Below are positions 11,321 through 22,602 of a stretch of DNA of 64,000 bases, piece after piece (the stretch's first letter is position 1; each line of letters starts with the position of its first letter). A program made the translations under genes and the position numbers. Below the pieces are notes generated by a model. The model ran no database searches. It was not told where the DNA came from and saw only the letters and a program-made list of their open reading frames with translations. The stretch is from positions 372,001 to 436,000 of the forward strand of contig AP026540.1 in assembly GCA_026075535.2 (NCBI GenBank), given 5' to 3'. Source of the DNA: Tricholoma matsutake. Lineage: Eukaryota; Basidiomycota; Agaricomycetes; Agaricales; Tricholomataceae.

Positions 11321-12592
11321 TTAGGGTGCTTCAGATGAATATTCTGGGGGAGGTTCGTCCATATCCCATAAACCTGAAGGTTGTCGTTGCACCGGTGTCA
11401 ATGGTCCGTACGATTTTCCACCAGGTGATGTTCGACCAAGGCTTTCCCGGAGCTGGCCAGTGGATTCCGGAGGCGATGTTGGCTGTACAGGATTCGAGGT
11501 ATACATATTGCCAAATTCACTTTTCCGGCAATCAGTCGATCTCACCATCATAGATGATAGCATATCATTGAAAGGAACTGGGAATGTTGAAACCACAGTG
11601 CTTTTGGTGTTTCGCCTGCGTCGGTGCCAGAGCATGAAGAACGATAGGAGGACAATTACGGCACCCACAGCTCCACCTACTGCTGACGCCAGCACAGTCG
11701 AGCTGTGGGTATGGGTGTTGTATGAAGACGCACCAGCCATCTGTGAAGGGCCAGAAATGAAGCTCATGCTTTGTGAGTGGCTGCTGTAGGTCTGGAAAAT
11801 TGTTGATACAGAACTCATGCTTGTGCCAGAGCCAGAGCTCAGAACGAATGAATTGGAGCTGGTCATGCTAGTACTGGACGAGGGTGCACTGATTTTTATG
11901 CAAACATCAGAACAATTCAAGTTTTAATAGTAAAGGGACAAGCTAAATATGTATACCTTATTGCAGTTAATGCACTACTCGTCGTCATGGTTGGCGCATA
12001 GGTTGCTATCGTAGTCGATGTGCTACTAGTAGATATCGAGCTCGTGAGGTAGCCTGCGTGATGAGAGGAACTCGAAGTATCTGCACCAATGCTGAAAGAG
12101 CCTGAGGTGACCCCGATATTTGCCGAGATCATACTAATAGCAAAGAGGACATATCCAGCACTGCGAGACGGGCTCAGGAGGCCGAACCATATCAGACGGG
12201 ATTATGGGGCTTACCCGACAGGGACAGTTGGCAATGTGATGTTGATTGAACTTCCCGGTGTATCAGCATTGATTTGTGTGGGTTGAAGCACCAAAGACAC
12301 ATTGAAGTGGGCATTAATAAGCTCTAGAGAAAAGAACTGAAAACTTGTTGCTCTACAGAAAGTGAACACGAGATCTTGGGATAAAAGAGGAAATATGCAC
12401 AGAGAATCCTTTGTCCAAGTTACAGTGGTAGTACCTCCAGAAGTCGGGTTCTGTGGTGTTCCGATAACGAACCCCGTTACGAGGGGCACGATGACAGCAA
12501 GAAGACTAGTTAAAATCAGAACTAGGGTTTACACTGGCAGTGTCTACGTGAACAACATACATGGCTTTGTTGAATGTCATTTTTCGATCCAT
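11321..12592 (-). CDS. Secreted Ser/Thr-rich single-pass membrane protein
   Basis: My five-exon model is 12561-12592, 12401-12505, 12215-12352, 11957-12160 and 11321-11888. The introns are 48-68 nt with GT...AG ends. Exon lengths sum to 1047 nt, exactly 349 codons with the stop (348 aa), with no internal stop. The start at 12592 gives a signal-peptide-like N-terminus (MDRKMTFNKAILLAVIVPLV). Next is a beta-sandwich-like block (IGTPQNPTSGGTTTVTWT) of the kind seen in Kre9/KNH-type fungal wall proteins. A long Ser/Thr-rich stalk follows, then a transmembrane helix (VLASAVGGAVGAVIVLLSFF) with an RRRR stop-transfer, and a Pro-rich cytoplasmic tail ending EYSSEAP. It is likely a cell-surface protein, perhaps sensor-like. 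It is one of two clearly intact host-type genes here. Confidence 0.85.
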
Positions 12593-13090
12593 GAGTGTCA
12601 GACCTGGAAGAACCAAGGAGCTGGCGGAACGAGAATGTCGAAATGCAGGTAGCAAGGGGGGGGGATACCGCTGCGTTTAGCTGTGAATTGAGTACTTTAA
12701 AAGCTATGACTCGTTCATTTGAACGCTAGATAAAGTATATTCAACTACTATATACAGGCTATATAGTGCTTGTAACAGTCAGAAGTTGAGATCCGCCGTA
12801 TCAGGGGTCATGAACCTCTCCCGGTTGTAAGTGCGCTCTCTGGCATATCAGCGGAGGCTTTGTGTACAATGTGACACGCTTACTACCGTATCTTTTGTTT
12901 CTTAAAGCCTTGAGCGAATGGAGATGTCTTGGGGTCATTTTCGAGAGCGGGAATGCGATGTGTGGGGACGAAAATTTTAAGGGAATGTTTCATATGTCGA
13001 CATATGACATCGGAGTTTTTTTTTCACGCCGAAGCATCAATCAATAATATTACCTAATGTATGTGGCCTAACTGAGTTTTAAAATACTTA
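12593..13090. other. Upstream region of the membrane-protein gene
   Basis: No gene recognised. This is probably promoter and 5' UTR for the minus-strand gene that starts at 12592, and upstream sequence for the AT-hook fragment. A GGGGGGGG tract lies at about 12656-12664, and TATATA-like motifs lie at about 12750-12765. Confidence 0.35.
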
Positions 13091-13330
13091 CTGCTTTTGT
13101 TCAGAACGTAACTCGTGCAAACAAGGCGAAGCGCCCTGTCGGACGTCCTCGCGGCTCTAAGAACAAACCCGACGCAGGATCCAGGCAAAGTAGGCCACCC
13201 ACGGAAGGAGGATGCTGCAGCTGTGGCAGCCGCACGAAAATTTTCCAAACGAGGTATGTTCCTTCTCCATCCATTGATTCTAAGCTCTGTGCAGGTGAAG
13301 CAGCCGCTAGGTTGAAGAACTCAAGGTTAG
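13091..13330 (+). pseudogene. AT-hook protein fragment
   Basis: After a plausible acceptor (TTTGTTCAG, about 13104) the frame reads RANKAKRPVGRPRGSKNKPD, a classical AT-hook (GRPRGSK) for binding the minor groove of AT-rich DNA. The reading then continues better in another frame (KVGHPRKEDAAAVAAARKF), followed by a GTATGT...GTGCAG intron and EAAARLKNSR. A 1-nt indel near 13185 therefore seems likely. No 5' or 3' end could be assigned. It could be a short exon set of a decayed chromatin or transposon protein. Confidence 0.45.
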
Positions 13331-13676
13331 TTACACCGAACAAGATGAAGCAGGACCCTTGCGATGTCTCAGCAAGTGTAGGAGAGCGAATTTTGCGTGT
13401 TGGAACATGCGAGAACCGAGGAGAAATCTTTGAAGATGTGACAACTGAAAGACAAGGTGTGGCTCGATTTCAGTCTACTCAACTCAGGCTATAGCAGAGC
13501 CTGCCTATGGCCCGTGACAAAGAGCCATTGGCCGTTGGGCACGACTCGTCGACCCCCATCATGCCAACCAATACTAGCCGAGCACTGAAACCTGGGGCAA
13601 TGTCGTTCCCACCTGCGCTGATTCTTTTGCCCTCGCCAATGGCACCCCACTGTAGGCATGGCTTAGGAGCCTAGCG
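13331..13676. other. Unassigned sequence
   Basis: An open frame from ATG at about 13508 (about 55 codons, beginning MARDKEPLAVGHDS) has no recognised family. Nothing else was seen. Confidence 0.25.
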
Positions 13677-13965
13677 TTAGACCACATCAAAACCTAGTCG
13701 ACTGCGATGATACCCTGGATGCCCTTCTGCGCGAGGCATGAGAATTTTGTGCCAGGAGAACCTGTCATGGCATCCATAGGTCATGATCAGGTTGGTAGCC
13801 AACCCAGTGGATGAGGTACTGCATGCCGTGGCCTCTCTTGCGCTCATCCATGATCTTCTCAATGGTGTGTTCTTCCATGCCATCTATAGTAATAACAGGG
13901 CCAGACATAGGATATTCACGTGCTGGGAAAAGGTTACCATTGTTCTTGTGGAATCACTTGAGCAG
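13677..13965 (-). pseudogene. Ty3/Gypsy chromodomain fragment
   Basis: On the minus strand from about 13945 the frame reads EHTIEKIMDERKRGHGMQYL, then IHWVGYQPDHDLWMP, then TGA. This is a chromodomain as found at the C-terminus of chromoviral integrases, where it recognises modified histone H3 tails. Related elements have Arg-Arg after the final Pro, so the TGA is another likely CGA-to-TGA change. No other part of this element is adjacent. Confidence 0.6.
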
Positions 13966-13996
13966 TGATCCATGAAATATTGGGAACATGTTGGGG

Positions 13997-15355
13997 TAGG
14001 GAATGTCACGGGCCACCCTGGGGTTTTTCAGGGCAACCTGTGCCCATACCCATCAGAACCTGTACCTGTACACAAGGGTGTGGGTTTTGGTAGATACGGG
14101 TTGGTTGGGTATAACCCATGGGTATCAAAACCTGTATGGGATCAAAACATGTGTTCACATTAAAAGAGATTATGCCATAAAAAAAGACTATCTAATGTAC
14201 ACTTGATAGCATCCCAATTGTCACACAAGTCATCATCGTCCTCATCCGAGCCCACTTCAGGTAACACACTTGCTGCCTTCATGTCCTTGTCCCTCACATA
14301 GCCCATCTCGCTCCAGATTCCAAGACATAACAGGCCCCACGTCAACTGAACAGAGAGCTGGTTACATATGTGCGAAAGGAGAAGTCAGCTTTGGCTGAAA
14401 GTACATTCAACATTGACTGATGTTGCTAAAATAAATTGATGGTCAAGAAATTTTCTGGCATTGGAATTTGAGAACATACCTGGGATTGACAAGTAATCTA
14501 GCACCATCCGATGAAGACGAGGGTACAGATGTTTGTGCTCATACCACCAAACTAGGGCATTGGTGACATGCTCAGGATCAGTACCCAGATATCTATCCAA
14601 CTCACTATGCAACTCTGCTGGTCGGGGCGCTTGAAGGGAGGGCAGATTATCGAAGATATTGATGGATAATTTAGATGACGTGGTCTATAGTAAACGCTGA
14701 GACTTTTATACAGGATGACAGTTCAAAAACACGTACTTTGGCTTTAGAAAGTTGAGTCTCTGGCGAAGTTGCCCAACTTGTGTCCGGGAATCCATACGAT
14801 AGATCGAATTCCATCCATACAATGTCCTCTGCCTGCTCAATCCAGTCATTCTGCCATCCTGCATTCTTGAAGTATCAGAGCTTGTGACAAGGGTGTAACA
14901 CTAGCCATAGATAAGAAAAAAAAAGTGGAAGAGCAAGAAAATATGTACCCATAGCAATCCTAAACACTTTGGAGTGATCAGTTTTGTCATAGTAGCAGTT
15001 GAGAGTTTTTTTGCCAATTGCAAGGGCCGCCTTGATCGCCAGAGGGTATTTGTTGTTGATAGCAGCTGTGGCAAGATGTTTGTCAATGTGGTCCATGGCT
15101 GGTATGATGGTGGCAATGCTGGGTGTTCCTCAGGAAAAGAAGAGTGTTGCATCCTTGAATATCTAATGATGTAGAATGATTATTAAGTATAAAATAGTCT
15201 GAATTGTATATGCACCTTAAGAACATCCCAAAGCTGGCATGCAACATCCCACTCATCCTTGCTCAGCTCATACTGTCTCAGTTTCATATCACGATTGCTG
15301 GTGATGGCGTTGATGGCTGTGATGGTCACCCACTTCATCATCACCAGCGCTCACA
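13997..15355 (-). pseudogene. hAT-family transposase, decayed
   Basis: Minus-strand exons carry the C-terminal half of a hAT transposase: LRQYELSKDEWDVACQLWDV (about 15290), MDHIDKHLATAAINNKYPLA and AIGKKTLNCYYDKTDHSKVF (15096-14960). After an intron at about 14950-14902 comes the dimerisation region (DRYLGTDPEHVTNALVWWYE, LDYLSIP, then SVNVECTF, about 14600-14390). The tail is CLGIWSEMGYVRDKDM. A TGA interrupts FFS*GTPS where Arg is expected. TAGGGAATGTCACGGG at 13997 may be the 3' terminal inverted repeat. The N-terminal zinc-finger part and the other terminus are missing. Confidence 0.7.
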
Positions 15356-15718
15356 GTGATCTGCTCCTATGGGCTATTCTGGATGCTCCATCACATACAG
15401 TTATGGGTTGTAGGCATCAACAACTTTGTTGTCAAAGTTGATGCCAAGTACATCAAAGGCATGATTAATAACCCTGATTTCCAGCTGAATGCTACAATCA
15501 ATCAGTGGATTGCAGGCTTACTTCTATTTGACTTCATGTTGTGGCATGTTCCAGGGAAGGATCACTCCCCTGCAGATGGATTATCGCAATGCACACCAGC
15601 AACTGAAGATAAGCCTGAAGAAGACAATTTTGAAGACTGGATTGATCAATCATACTCATTTGCAATTGAGGTTCTGAACAACTCACTGTTAGGGCGACAC
15701 CCACTATCTGCTAGCTAA
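15356..15718 (+). pseudogene. Ty3/Gypsy RNase H fragment
   Basis: The 120-codon frame reads VDAKYIKGMINNPDFQLNAT, then LLLFDFMLWHVPGKDHSPAD and DGLSQ. This is the end of a gypsy RNase H domain and its connection to integrase. It resembles the RNase H of the element at 41257-50719 (VDARYIKGMLSNPN). The N-terminal RNase H Asp motif and all other pol domains are absent. It is joined at about 15355 to hAT sequence. Confidence 0.65.
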
Positions 15719-16772
15719 GACCGTGCGGGTTCTCTCTACAAGAAGGGGGCGGGATCCACGCTTGTGATGGGGGAATTGATCATTTTGATGCGAGGGGGTT
15801 ATTAATAGGTGAGTTTGTTGAGATAGGCCTTTCACACTGAAAACGTAGGTGGAATACCTAAGAGAACACAACTAGGGTCCCCTAGGCATATATTTAGGGT
15901 TTATATACTATGTTACACATATTGTACATTGTTGTTACCGACGCACTTGTACATGCACATACATTTTGATGCATGCGAAATAAAATTCTCATGCTATCAA
16001 AGTGTAGCATCATTTGGCATCATGTAGCGTAATTCGACATAATAAAATAAAATGAAATTTTATTAGGTAATGGGGTGGTTTCCTAACAACGTCGAATGCG
16101 CTACAATTATAAAGAAAAAGAAAGAAAAACCTCACCCACATAAAACGCGGGGGGAAGGCATTACCATAAATAAAAATTGAAAAAACTGCCCCATGCAAAA
16201 TGTGGGCAGCCTGGTGGGGGTTCATTGTTGCACATCATCCTGGGCACATGTGGGCCCCGCTCCTGTCATCCCTGGCCGCTGTCCCTTTCCTTGCCATCCT
16301 TGTGGTCATCCCCTTTGTCATTGTCCTGGTGCTTTGGGTTGTGTTCGTGGGCCATCCATGGTGTCCACACCCTCCTCTTGTTGTCTTTGTCCCTGCAGCA
16401 CCATTGGGGTGTTGTGGTGGTGGTGGAGCGGTGCCTCACACCACTCCAGGTGATTGCGTGACCTTGTCAATAGAACAGGTACCTAGTCACATGTTAGTAG
16501 TTCATCTCTTGCTATCCCATCGCATTGCAAGGCCACAGCTAGAGAGGCACTCGGCACATCTCCATCTTGGTGATGAGAGTGTTTTTCGTGCTTTAACATG
16601 CTGCTAGCTGCTCTCTCAGGCTTTTCTAAAAAGTTATTGTCTATTCTCGGGCCTCCCTCTACTTCCAAACTCTGTTGCTATTCTGTTACTGAAAACTGGC
16701 CACCGAAAACTGTAAACCATAAACCGTAACCCATAAACTGTAACCTGTATAAGACCACAACAGTTCGAAAAC
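15719..16772. other. Non-coding with repeated blocks
   Basis: No gene recognised up to the start codon at 16773. From 16180 to 16440 the sequence is C/T-rich and frame-open by composition only. A 140-bp block at 16427-16565 is repeated at 21219-21357. The sequence just upstream of the next gene has several A(C)CxTAA-type repeats (AACCATAAACCGTAACCC). Confidence 0.4.
16427..16565 (+). repeat. 140-bp dispersed repeat, copy 1
   Basis: Nearly identical to 21219-21357. It starts with a hairpin (GGAGCGGTG, CACACCACTCC) followed directly by CAGGTGATT, a possible splice-donor context, and continues TAGAACAGGTACCTAGTCAC. It has the same architecture as the GGGCCC hairpin modules. Confidence 0.75.
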
Positions 16773-19127
16773 ATGCCTGGCCCTGGATATCAGAAGAAGT
16801 CCTCGAAAAAGCGAACTACCGCTCCCAATGCAGCCGTCACATCACCCGCAAATGGAAACGCGAGTACCACATCAGAATCGACATTGGACTTCTGCCACTT
16901 TCTTGAAATGGCAGACCGCAAGACTATCGCTCAGTTTTGCAACTGGGCAGCCGCCACTAGTGATGGTGAGAACCTTAGACTACTCTGGATATGTGCATTG
17001 GACAAAGGAGAGAAGCTGGGAATAATAGAAGGGAAAAGGTTGGGTCTAAAGGAAGGAATAGAAAGAGGAATAGACTTGGGTCACAAGGAAGGATATCAGG
17101 TTGCAAAGGAGGGATTTGACAAAATAATACAGGCAGTAAAAGCTAAGGCTACCCCAAAAAAACCCAACACCTACAGAATGGCAACACAGACAAACGATGC
17201 CGTCATGCAAATGGCACCCAACGATGAACTGCTGCATCTACTGAATGACGCGGGGACATCCACTGAGCTGCCTAGCACCTGCAACATGGCCTCACAAACC
17301 TGCAGAGACCCCAGCTCCCACTGCCCTTGTTACCAGCCCTGCCAATGCTGCCACATCACTGCTAACAGCGCCTGCACAGCTGCCATCAACCACCACCACC
17401 GTCACATCCCCTGCTTCAAACCAGCCCCAAACACCTCGAAAACGACGGCACACTCTGCCGAGTCAACTCATAGACCCCCAGCAAAATCCCCAGCCGCTCC
17501 TCTTGAGCCCTAGGCCTTGTTGCTCCACTGTCATGTCACTGACGACGTCGACAGCAACTCTGGTTGCAACAACCTCTAAGACGACAACTAGGGTCTCGTC
17601 TCATACCAAAACTATGGCTACCACCCCAGAGACCACTCACAAAGCCCTAAATGACACACAGAGCCTGTATACACCCCAGAAGACGGAGTTATGCGACGAC
17701 GAGCAGCTGTGCTCGCCAAAACACGATGTTTGCTCAACGGAACAACACTGCCAGCCCAACGATCCCCAACGACGACTTGCACCACCTCTCGTACCACAAA
17801 CACCTCAGAAACGGATGCACTCACTCCCGAATCAATCTATAGCACCACAGCAACGTCCCCAGCCCTTTCAGACGACTACTAGGGTTTCGACTAGCACCCA
17901 GATGGCTGCTGACACACAGGAGACCATTAACGAGGCGATAAACAATGCGGATCGACCTTCTACAGCCCAGCAAGCCAACTCGTGAGACGACGAGCAAACA
18001 CGTTTGTCAAAACACATTTTCTACTCAATGGAACGACTCTGTTCCCTCCTGAACCCCAAACGAAGGTCCAGGAAGCCGTCTACAGCCCCCAGCTCACCCC
18101 AGCTCGATCCCCGGCCCCTTGTCTTGAGCCCAGAGCCCCGCCATTCCACTGCCACGTCACTGACGACGTCAATGGCAACTCCTGATGTAGCCAACGCCAA
18201 AACGACGAATTGTGCAGCACCTAGCACCCAGACGATGGCTACCACCTCAAAGACCACTCACCAAGCCCCAAACGATGCACAGAGCCCGTCCACAGCCCAG
18301 CAGCCAGAGTTAAATGATGATGAGCAGCTGTGCTCGCCAAAACGTCTCGTTTACTCGATGAAACAAACTTCCTTGCTCCAGAACTCCAAACTAAGGCCCA
18401 GGAGCCTCCCTACACCATCCAGCTCACCCCAGCTTTATCCACAACCCCTCATTCCACAACCTGAACCCACTGCTGCCCCCACATCATCTGCGATGCCGCC
18501 TGCATTTCCCACTGCCATCTCGTCATCAACAACAATGTCTACAGCCAAAGGATCCCCTCATTCACCGCCTACACACCCCAGCCAACCCCAGCATGCACAA
18601 ACACATGCCATTTCGCTGCCTACAATAGCCCTTGATGACAAATACCAATGGCTACAAAAAAACAAATTGGCAATGACCACACCAACCCCTAGACCCCTCC
18701 ATTCCCCTACCCAGCCCACGAAAAGCTCTATGCTACCTGTCTCACCCCTGCTTGACTCTAAACAAGCCATTTCACCACCTCCCGCACATTTTGACTGGGC
18801 TGACAATGCCACATTGTTACCTACTGCCTCCAGCATCCTACCATGAGTAGGGTGTAGCACGGGTATGGGTAAACCCGCAGTAAACGGCCCACAGGTTTGA
18901 CGGGTATGGGTACGGTTGCCGAAATGCTGGACCTGTGACATACCGTACCTGTTTTCGTGGCATCACGGGTATCAATGGTTATTTAGGTCATCGGCCACGG
19001 AAGATGCCAGACATCGATCATCAGGAGAAACGATGGCAAAATCGTTGTTTGTAAGTATTTCAACTTTCTTATTTCACAACTAACAGTTTTGTTAGGTCCT
19101 ACTCTAGTGACATGAAGCGAACGAAAT

Positions 19128-19229
19128 GGGCCTAAACAACTTTGATCATCATTTGGGCCCCAGGTAAGCTTTTCTTTGTTCATATCTTATTTGTCTTTAT
19201 TCAACTAACTTCATTTGCATTGTTTACAG
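19128..19229 (+). other. Hairpin-splice-donor module 2
   Basis: A GGGCC...GGGCCC imperfect hairpin (19128-19161) is followed by CAG|GTAAGC, a CAACTAAC branch-like motif and TTTACAG|GTTTTAAC. The implied intron is 19164-19229 (66 nt). It lies inside the hAT-like element. Confidence 0.55.
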
Positions 19230-19409
19230 GTTTTAACTTACAATGATGCGACTACCACGACAACAATGACAACAATGCCAACAACGGCCACCATGGCCAC
19301 CACACCATCATCACCATCACCACCACAGCACCCCCAACTTCCACTGTGAGCAACTGCCCACGGGGTGGAAACAGGGAGCAATGACGGGACGAGGACGGGA
19401 TGAGGCACA

Positions 19410-19450
19410 GGCCCAAATGACATGTATTGTCATTTGGGCCCCAGGCAAGT
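19410..19450 (+). other. Hairpin-splice-donor module 3
   Basis: A near-perfect palindrome, GGCCCAAATGACA with its inverse TGTCATTTGGGCC (19410-19440), is followed by CCAG|GCAAGT, a GC-type donor or a decayed GT. It probably shares the acceptor of module 4. Confidence 0.5.
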
Positions 19451-19480
19451 TTATCTACAAGTCTTATCTCACCATATTGT

Positions 19481-19581
19481 GCCCAAACAACAATGGACGT
19501 TGTTTGGGCTCTAGGAAAAGTTTTTTTTTGTTTTTTTGTTTTGTTTTTTCAACTAACTAATATGTTCATCTTGTTTTTTAG
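19481..19581 (+). other. Hairpin-splice-donor module 4
   Basis: The hairpin GCCCAAACAAC...GTTGTTTGGGC (19481-19509) is followed by a mutated donor (GAAAAG), a T-rich run, CAACTAACTAAT and TTTTTTAG|GTTCTAAC with the acceptor at 19580-19581. Confidence 0.5.
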
Positions 19582-19976
19582 GTTCTAACTATGTTATAAC
19601 AATGAGATGATGCCTCCATGCCCACCTATGCCCACCCACAGCAATGCCACGATGCCACACAACTGAAAACCAAAATGGATGACCTCCCTCCCACCACTCC
19701 CCTCCATCAACACCCACCACCACTGCTCCTGTACCCACCACCATGTTGTCTAACACTGGACAATGGGATGGGGATGCAAGGGACGAGAACAACATTGACA
19801 ACGAACCACCGCCACCATGAGCAACTGCTCACAGGGTCAAAATGGGGAGCAACAAGATGGGATGACAACACCAGGGGACAGGGACAGAGAGGGGGACAAA
19901 CGACAACTACATGGGCAGCGATGGCTACGAGGATGGCGATGAGGAAGGGGATGACGATGAGGTGAAACAAAAAAAG

Positions 19977-20046
19977 GCCCAAGACATCGGGCCACAGGTG
20001 AGTTTTGTTCCTTTCATTTCATTGTTACTAACCCCAAACATTCTAG
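19977..20046 (+). other. Hairpin-splice-donor module 5
   Basis: A short stem (GGCCC/GGGCC) is followed by ACAG|GTGAGT at 19998, TTACTAAC and TTCTAG. The implied intron is 49 nt. Confidence 0.45.
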
Positions 20047-20801
20047 GCAATGATTTTACTATTGACAATGATGGGCGCCCCCTGTCTCACCCCCACCACT
20101 GCCACAAGCCCCTGCTCATGGGGTGGTTAGGTGGTAGCAAGACCATATGCTCATGACAGCAGCACCCCCAACTACTGCTGCAAGCAACTGCTCGTGGGGT
20201 GGAAATGGGGAGAAAGGATGGGACAAGGACAGGGAGGATGATCCAGGACCACAAGGGGCAGGGGCACTACTGTGAAGAAGGGGAAGGACCTCTCCTTGCC
20301 CCCCATCTCACTGTGAGCAAGACAGTGTTTTTTAAAATTATTTAGTATTGTATAGAATTGTGAAATACACAAATCCCTCCTTCGCTCTTCTTGAGTGGTG
20401 GAGGGGTCTTTTTTTTTCAAAAATAATTAAATATAAGTCCCTCTGTACAAAGATTTATTGTCTGTGGCTCAAGTATTGTATACAATGTGTAGTTGAGTTA
20501 GTAAAGATACAAATGCAGGATGTTCAACAGGGTAGAATGTCTAAATATGAGGCAAAAATGTAGTCAAAACTACAGTGTATATACATGGTGTCACACCTGT
20601 GGTGTTTTATGACAGACCGTGGGTTAAACCTGTCACCACAGTTGTGGTGTTAGAATGGGTGTGGTGTTGACAGGTGCAGGTGTGGTGTGTTAAATTTTAC
20701 CCAGTGTGACCCATGCTACACCCTAACCACAAGACATCTCAGGTCTGAAGACAGGCTGTCCACAGCTGTTTGGGACCCTACAACAATGGACGACACGATG
20801 A

Positions 20802-21218
20802 TGAGCCCCCCCACAAGTTTTTTCATCTCAAAAATTTTTCTGCTCAGCTTTTCCATCTCACGTTTCACCTCAACCATTCATCACTCACCGACATCCTGCT
20901 GGTATAGGACCGACAAGACCTGTTGTCACTATTCCTGTTGGAGTAGCACCTGTACCTGCTGCTCCTGTCCCAAAACTTGACTGGGATCAAGACCCCTGCC
21001 TTGCTGACTTGAGTAGGGCCCTTCGGGCACTGGGATGGGCACCCCCCTGTTGAGTTGTGTTTGGTTTTTTTATTTTAATATCAACCATAGATTTTTTCGA
21101 GCTACAAATTTTAGATTTTAGATCATTCTTATTTTCCTTTTTTTTTGCATGGTTTCTTTTTTTCTGGTTGTTTTTCTCCTGGGCGATAAGGACGTCACCA
21201 TTTGGGATATGGGTGGAT
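20802..21218. other. Unassigned, T-rich in part
   Basis: No gene seen. The 21055-21190 part is T-rich and low-complexity. Confidence 0.35.
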
Positions 21219-21357
21219 GGAGTGGTGCCTCACACCACTCCAGGTGATTATGTGACCTTGTCGATAGAACAGGTACCTAGTCACATGTTAGTAGTTTATC
21301 TCTTGCTATCCCATCACATTGCCAGGCCACAGCTAGAGAGGCACTTGGCACATCTCC
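21219..21357 (+). repeat. 140-bp dispersed repeat, copy 2
   Basis: Direct-orientation copy of 16427-16565, differing mainly by transitions. It begins with the hairpin GGAGTGGTG / CACACCACTCC followed by CAGGTGATT. Confidence 0.75.
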
Positions 21358-21469
21358 AGTGGTGGCCATCTGGTTTGTTGTCAAGTGCCCATGATTCACC
21401 TTTCGAGAAGGGGCTTGCATGGTGGTGGCAGGTGCTGGTCATGCTGGTCCTGTCATTTCCATTATCAAT

Positions 21470-21542
21470 CTAAAAAAATCAAAAAAATGAGAAAAAAAAA
21501 ACTTACCTGTGGCCCAGGAGACGTTGACAATGTCTCCTGGGC
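21470..21542 (-). other. Hairpin-splice-donor module 6
   Basis: On the minus strand the palindrome GGCCCAGGAGAC / GTCTCCTGGGCC (plus 21510-21542) precedes ACAG|GTAAGT (plus 21500-21505) and a T-rich tract. The nearest AG (21470-21471) gives only 36 nt, so the acceptor is uncertain. Confidence 0.45.
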
Positions 21543-21658
21543 CCTTTTTCATTTGGCTTGCCTCCTCCTCATCCATGCTGTTCCACCCATGATCCACCCC
21601 ACAAGCAGTTGCTCATGGGGCTGGTGGTGCTGTCTTGTTGTCATAACCTAGTTAAAAC

Positions 21659-21760
21659 CTAAAGGAAGAAAGAAAACAATAATTAGTCGAAAGAAAAAGA
21701 AAAAAAAGAACATAAAAACATTACCTGGGCCCAAAATGACATCCATTGTTGTTTGGGCCC
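21659..21760 (-). other. Hairpin-splice-donor module 7
   Basis: On the minus strand the hairpin GGGCCCAAACAACAATGG...TTTTGGGCCC (plus 21727-21760) is followed by CAG|GTAATG (21719-21724), CGACTAATT and CCTTTAG|GTTTTAAC. The intron would be 21659-21724 (66 nt). Confidence 0.55.
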
Positions 21761-21974
21761 GAGGTGGTGCAAATGTGGCCATTGGTGGGGTTAGACGAGG
21801 GGGTATGGGAGCATGGACAGTGGTGGTGGTGGGTGTTGATGGAGGGGAGGTGGCGGAAGGAAGGGAGGGAGGCTGTGGCTGCAGCATTGTCAAGAGTGGT
21901 GGTGGGTTGGTTGATGTGCTGGCAGATGCAGCTGTGTGCTTTGTCATACACCTCGATGTGGTACTCAGATCAAC

Positions 21975-22400
21975 TTATGGAGGTCTTTACTGTGCCCCAC
22001 GTATTCTGAGCCAGTCTGCACAGAATTTGGTGGACTCCACACAGACTAGCTCAGACTCTGCACAGGCTAGCTCAGACTGGCACCCACTCATTTGGCTCAA
22101 ATGTCCTGTATAGCAGTTGCTTGGACTCCTAGAGAGTCTGCACAGACTTTTGTGGAGTCCAAGCTATTTTTGGACTTTTACTTGGAGTGCGCACAGACTT
22201 TGTCTGAGCAACATCAATTTACCCGGACTCAGACAGACTCAGACAGATACATGTCCAAGTCCAAGTTGAGTCCATGGATGCATAGCAGAGGCTCAGTTGA
22301 CTACAGAAAAATTATGTACTAAATTAGAATCAAACCCCAAGCCTTGTTGCCAAGTGTAAATAGTGCAGTTAACCACTACACCACAGAGTCATTGTCAGTA
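21975..22400 (-). mobile_element. tRNA-derived SINE, second head type
   Basis: On the minus strand an A box TGGTGTAGTGG (plus 22373-22383) and a B box GGTTTGATTC (plus 22327-22336) lie at tRNA-like spacing. They are followed by a body of repeated GACTCxGACAGACTC and GGACTCCACACAGACTAGCT motifs. Part of that body recurs at 23945-24010. The left boundary is uncertain. Confidence 0.5.
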
Positions 22401-22602
22401 AGTGCAAATAATTGCATTATCTAACTGTACTTATTTAAATCACATGACTCATCAACAATCATTGTTGATCAACATTTTTGTTGACCACCACCACCACTCT
22501 CGACACTGCTGCCTCCCACCTCCCTCTACCACCACCACCACCCAGTCAGCCCCTGCCTCCAATGCCTCTTGCACCAACAGCAACAAACAGCATGGAACAA
22601 AT

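Larger units (their letters stand above)
18848..20725. mobile_element. Non-autonomous hAT-like element (1.9 kb)
   Basis: The ends are inverted: TAGGGTGTAGCACGGGTA at 18848 and, on the minus strand from 20725, TAGGGTGTAGCATGGGT. The flanking 8-mers ACCATGAG (18840-18847) and ACCACAAG (20726-20733) differ only by two transitions. Both fit a duplicated ACCACGAG whose single CpG decayed on opposite strands. An 8-bp duplication and TAG-type ends fit the hAT superfamily. No transposase is inside; the interior holds four hairpin-splice modules and GC-rich filler. Removing it plus one target copy rejoins the host reading frame (CTA CCA CGA GAC ATC). Confidence 0.7.
16773..20801 (+). pseudogene. EG-repeat, Pro/Thr/Ser-rich protein split by a hAT-like element
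   Basis: The start at 16773 (MPGPGYQKKSSKKRTT) leads to a helical segment with Glu-Gly repeats (GKRLGLKEGIERGIDLGHKE, EGYQVAKEGFDKII), then a long Pro/Ser/Thr-rich region and FDWADNATLLPTASSILP. I recognise the architecture as a recurrent Agaricomycete family of unknown function. There are three breaks: a 1-nt frameshift near 17290, an in-frame TGA at 17983 (NS*DDE, Arg expected), and insertion of a 1.9-kb element at 18848-20725. After the element the frame resumes (DISGLKTGCPQLFGTLQQ) to a stop near 20801. Inside, a segment of roughly 350 bp is repeated about three times between 17520 and 18360 (DDEQLCSPK is one anchor). Confidence 0.6.

Noticed and set aside
16180..16610. Leu/Val/Pro-rich frames resembling membrane proteins
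   Set aside because: Composition of a C/T-rich repeat; frames are open in parallel on the same strand and have no conserved feature.
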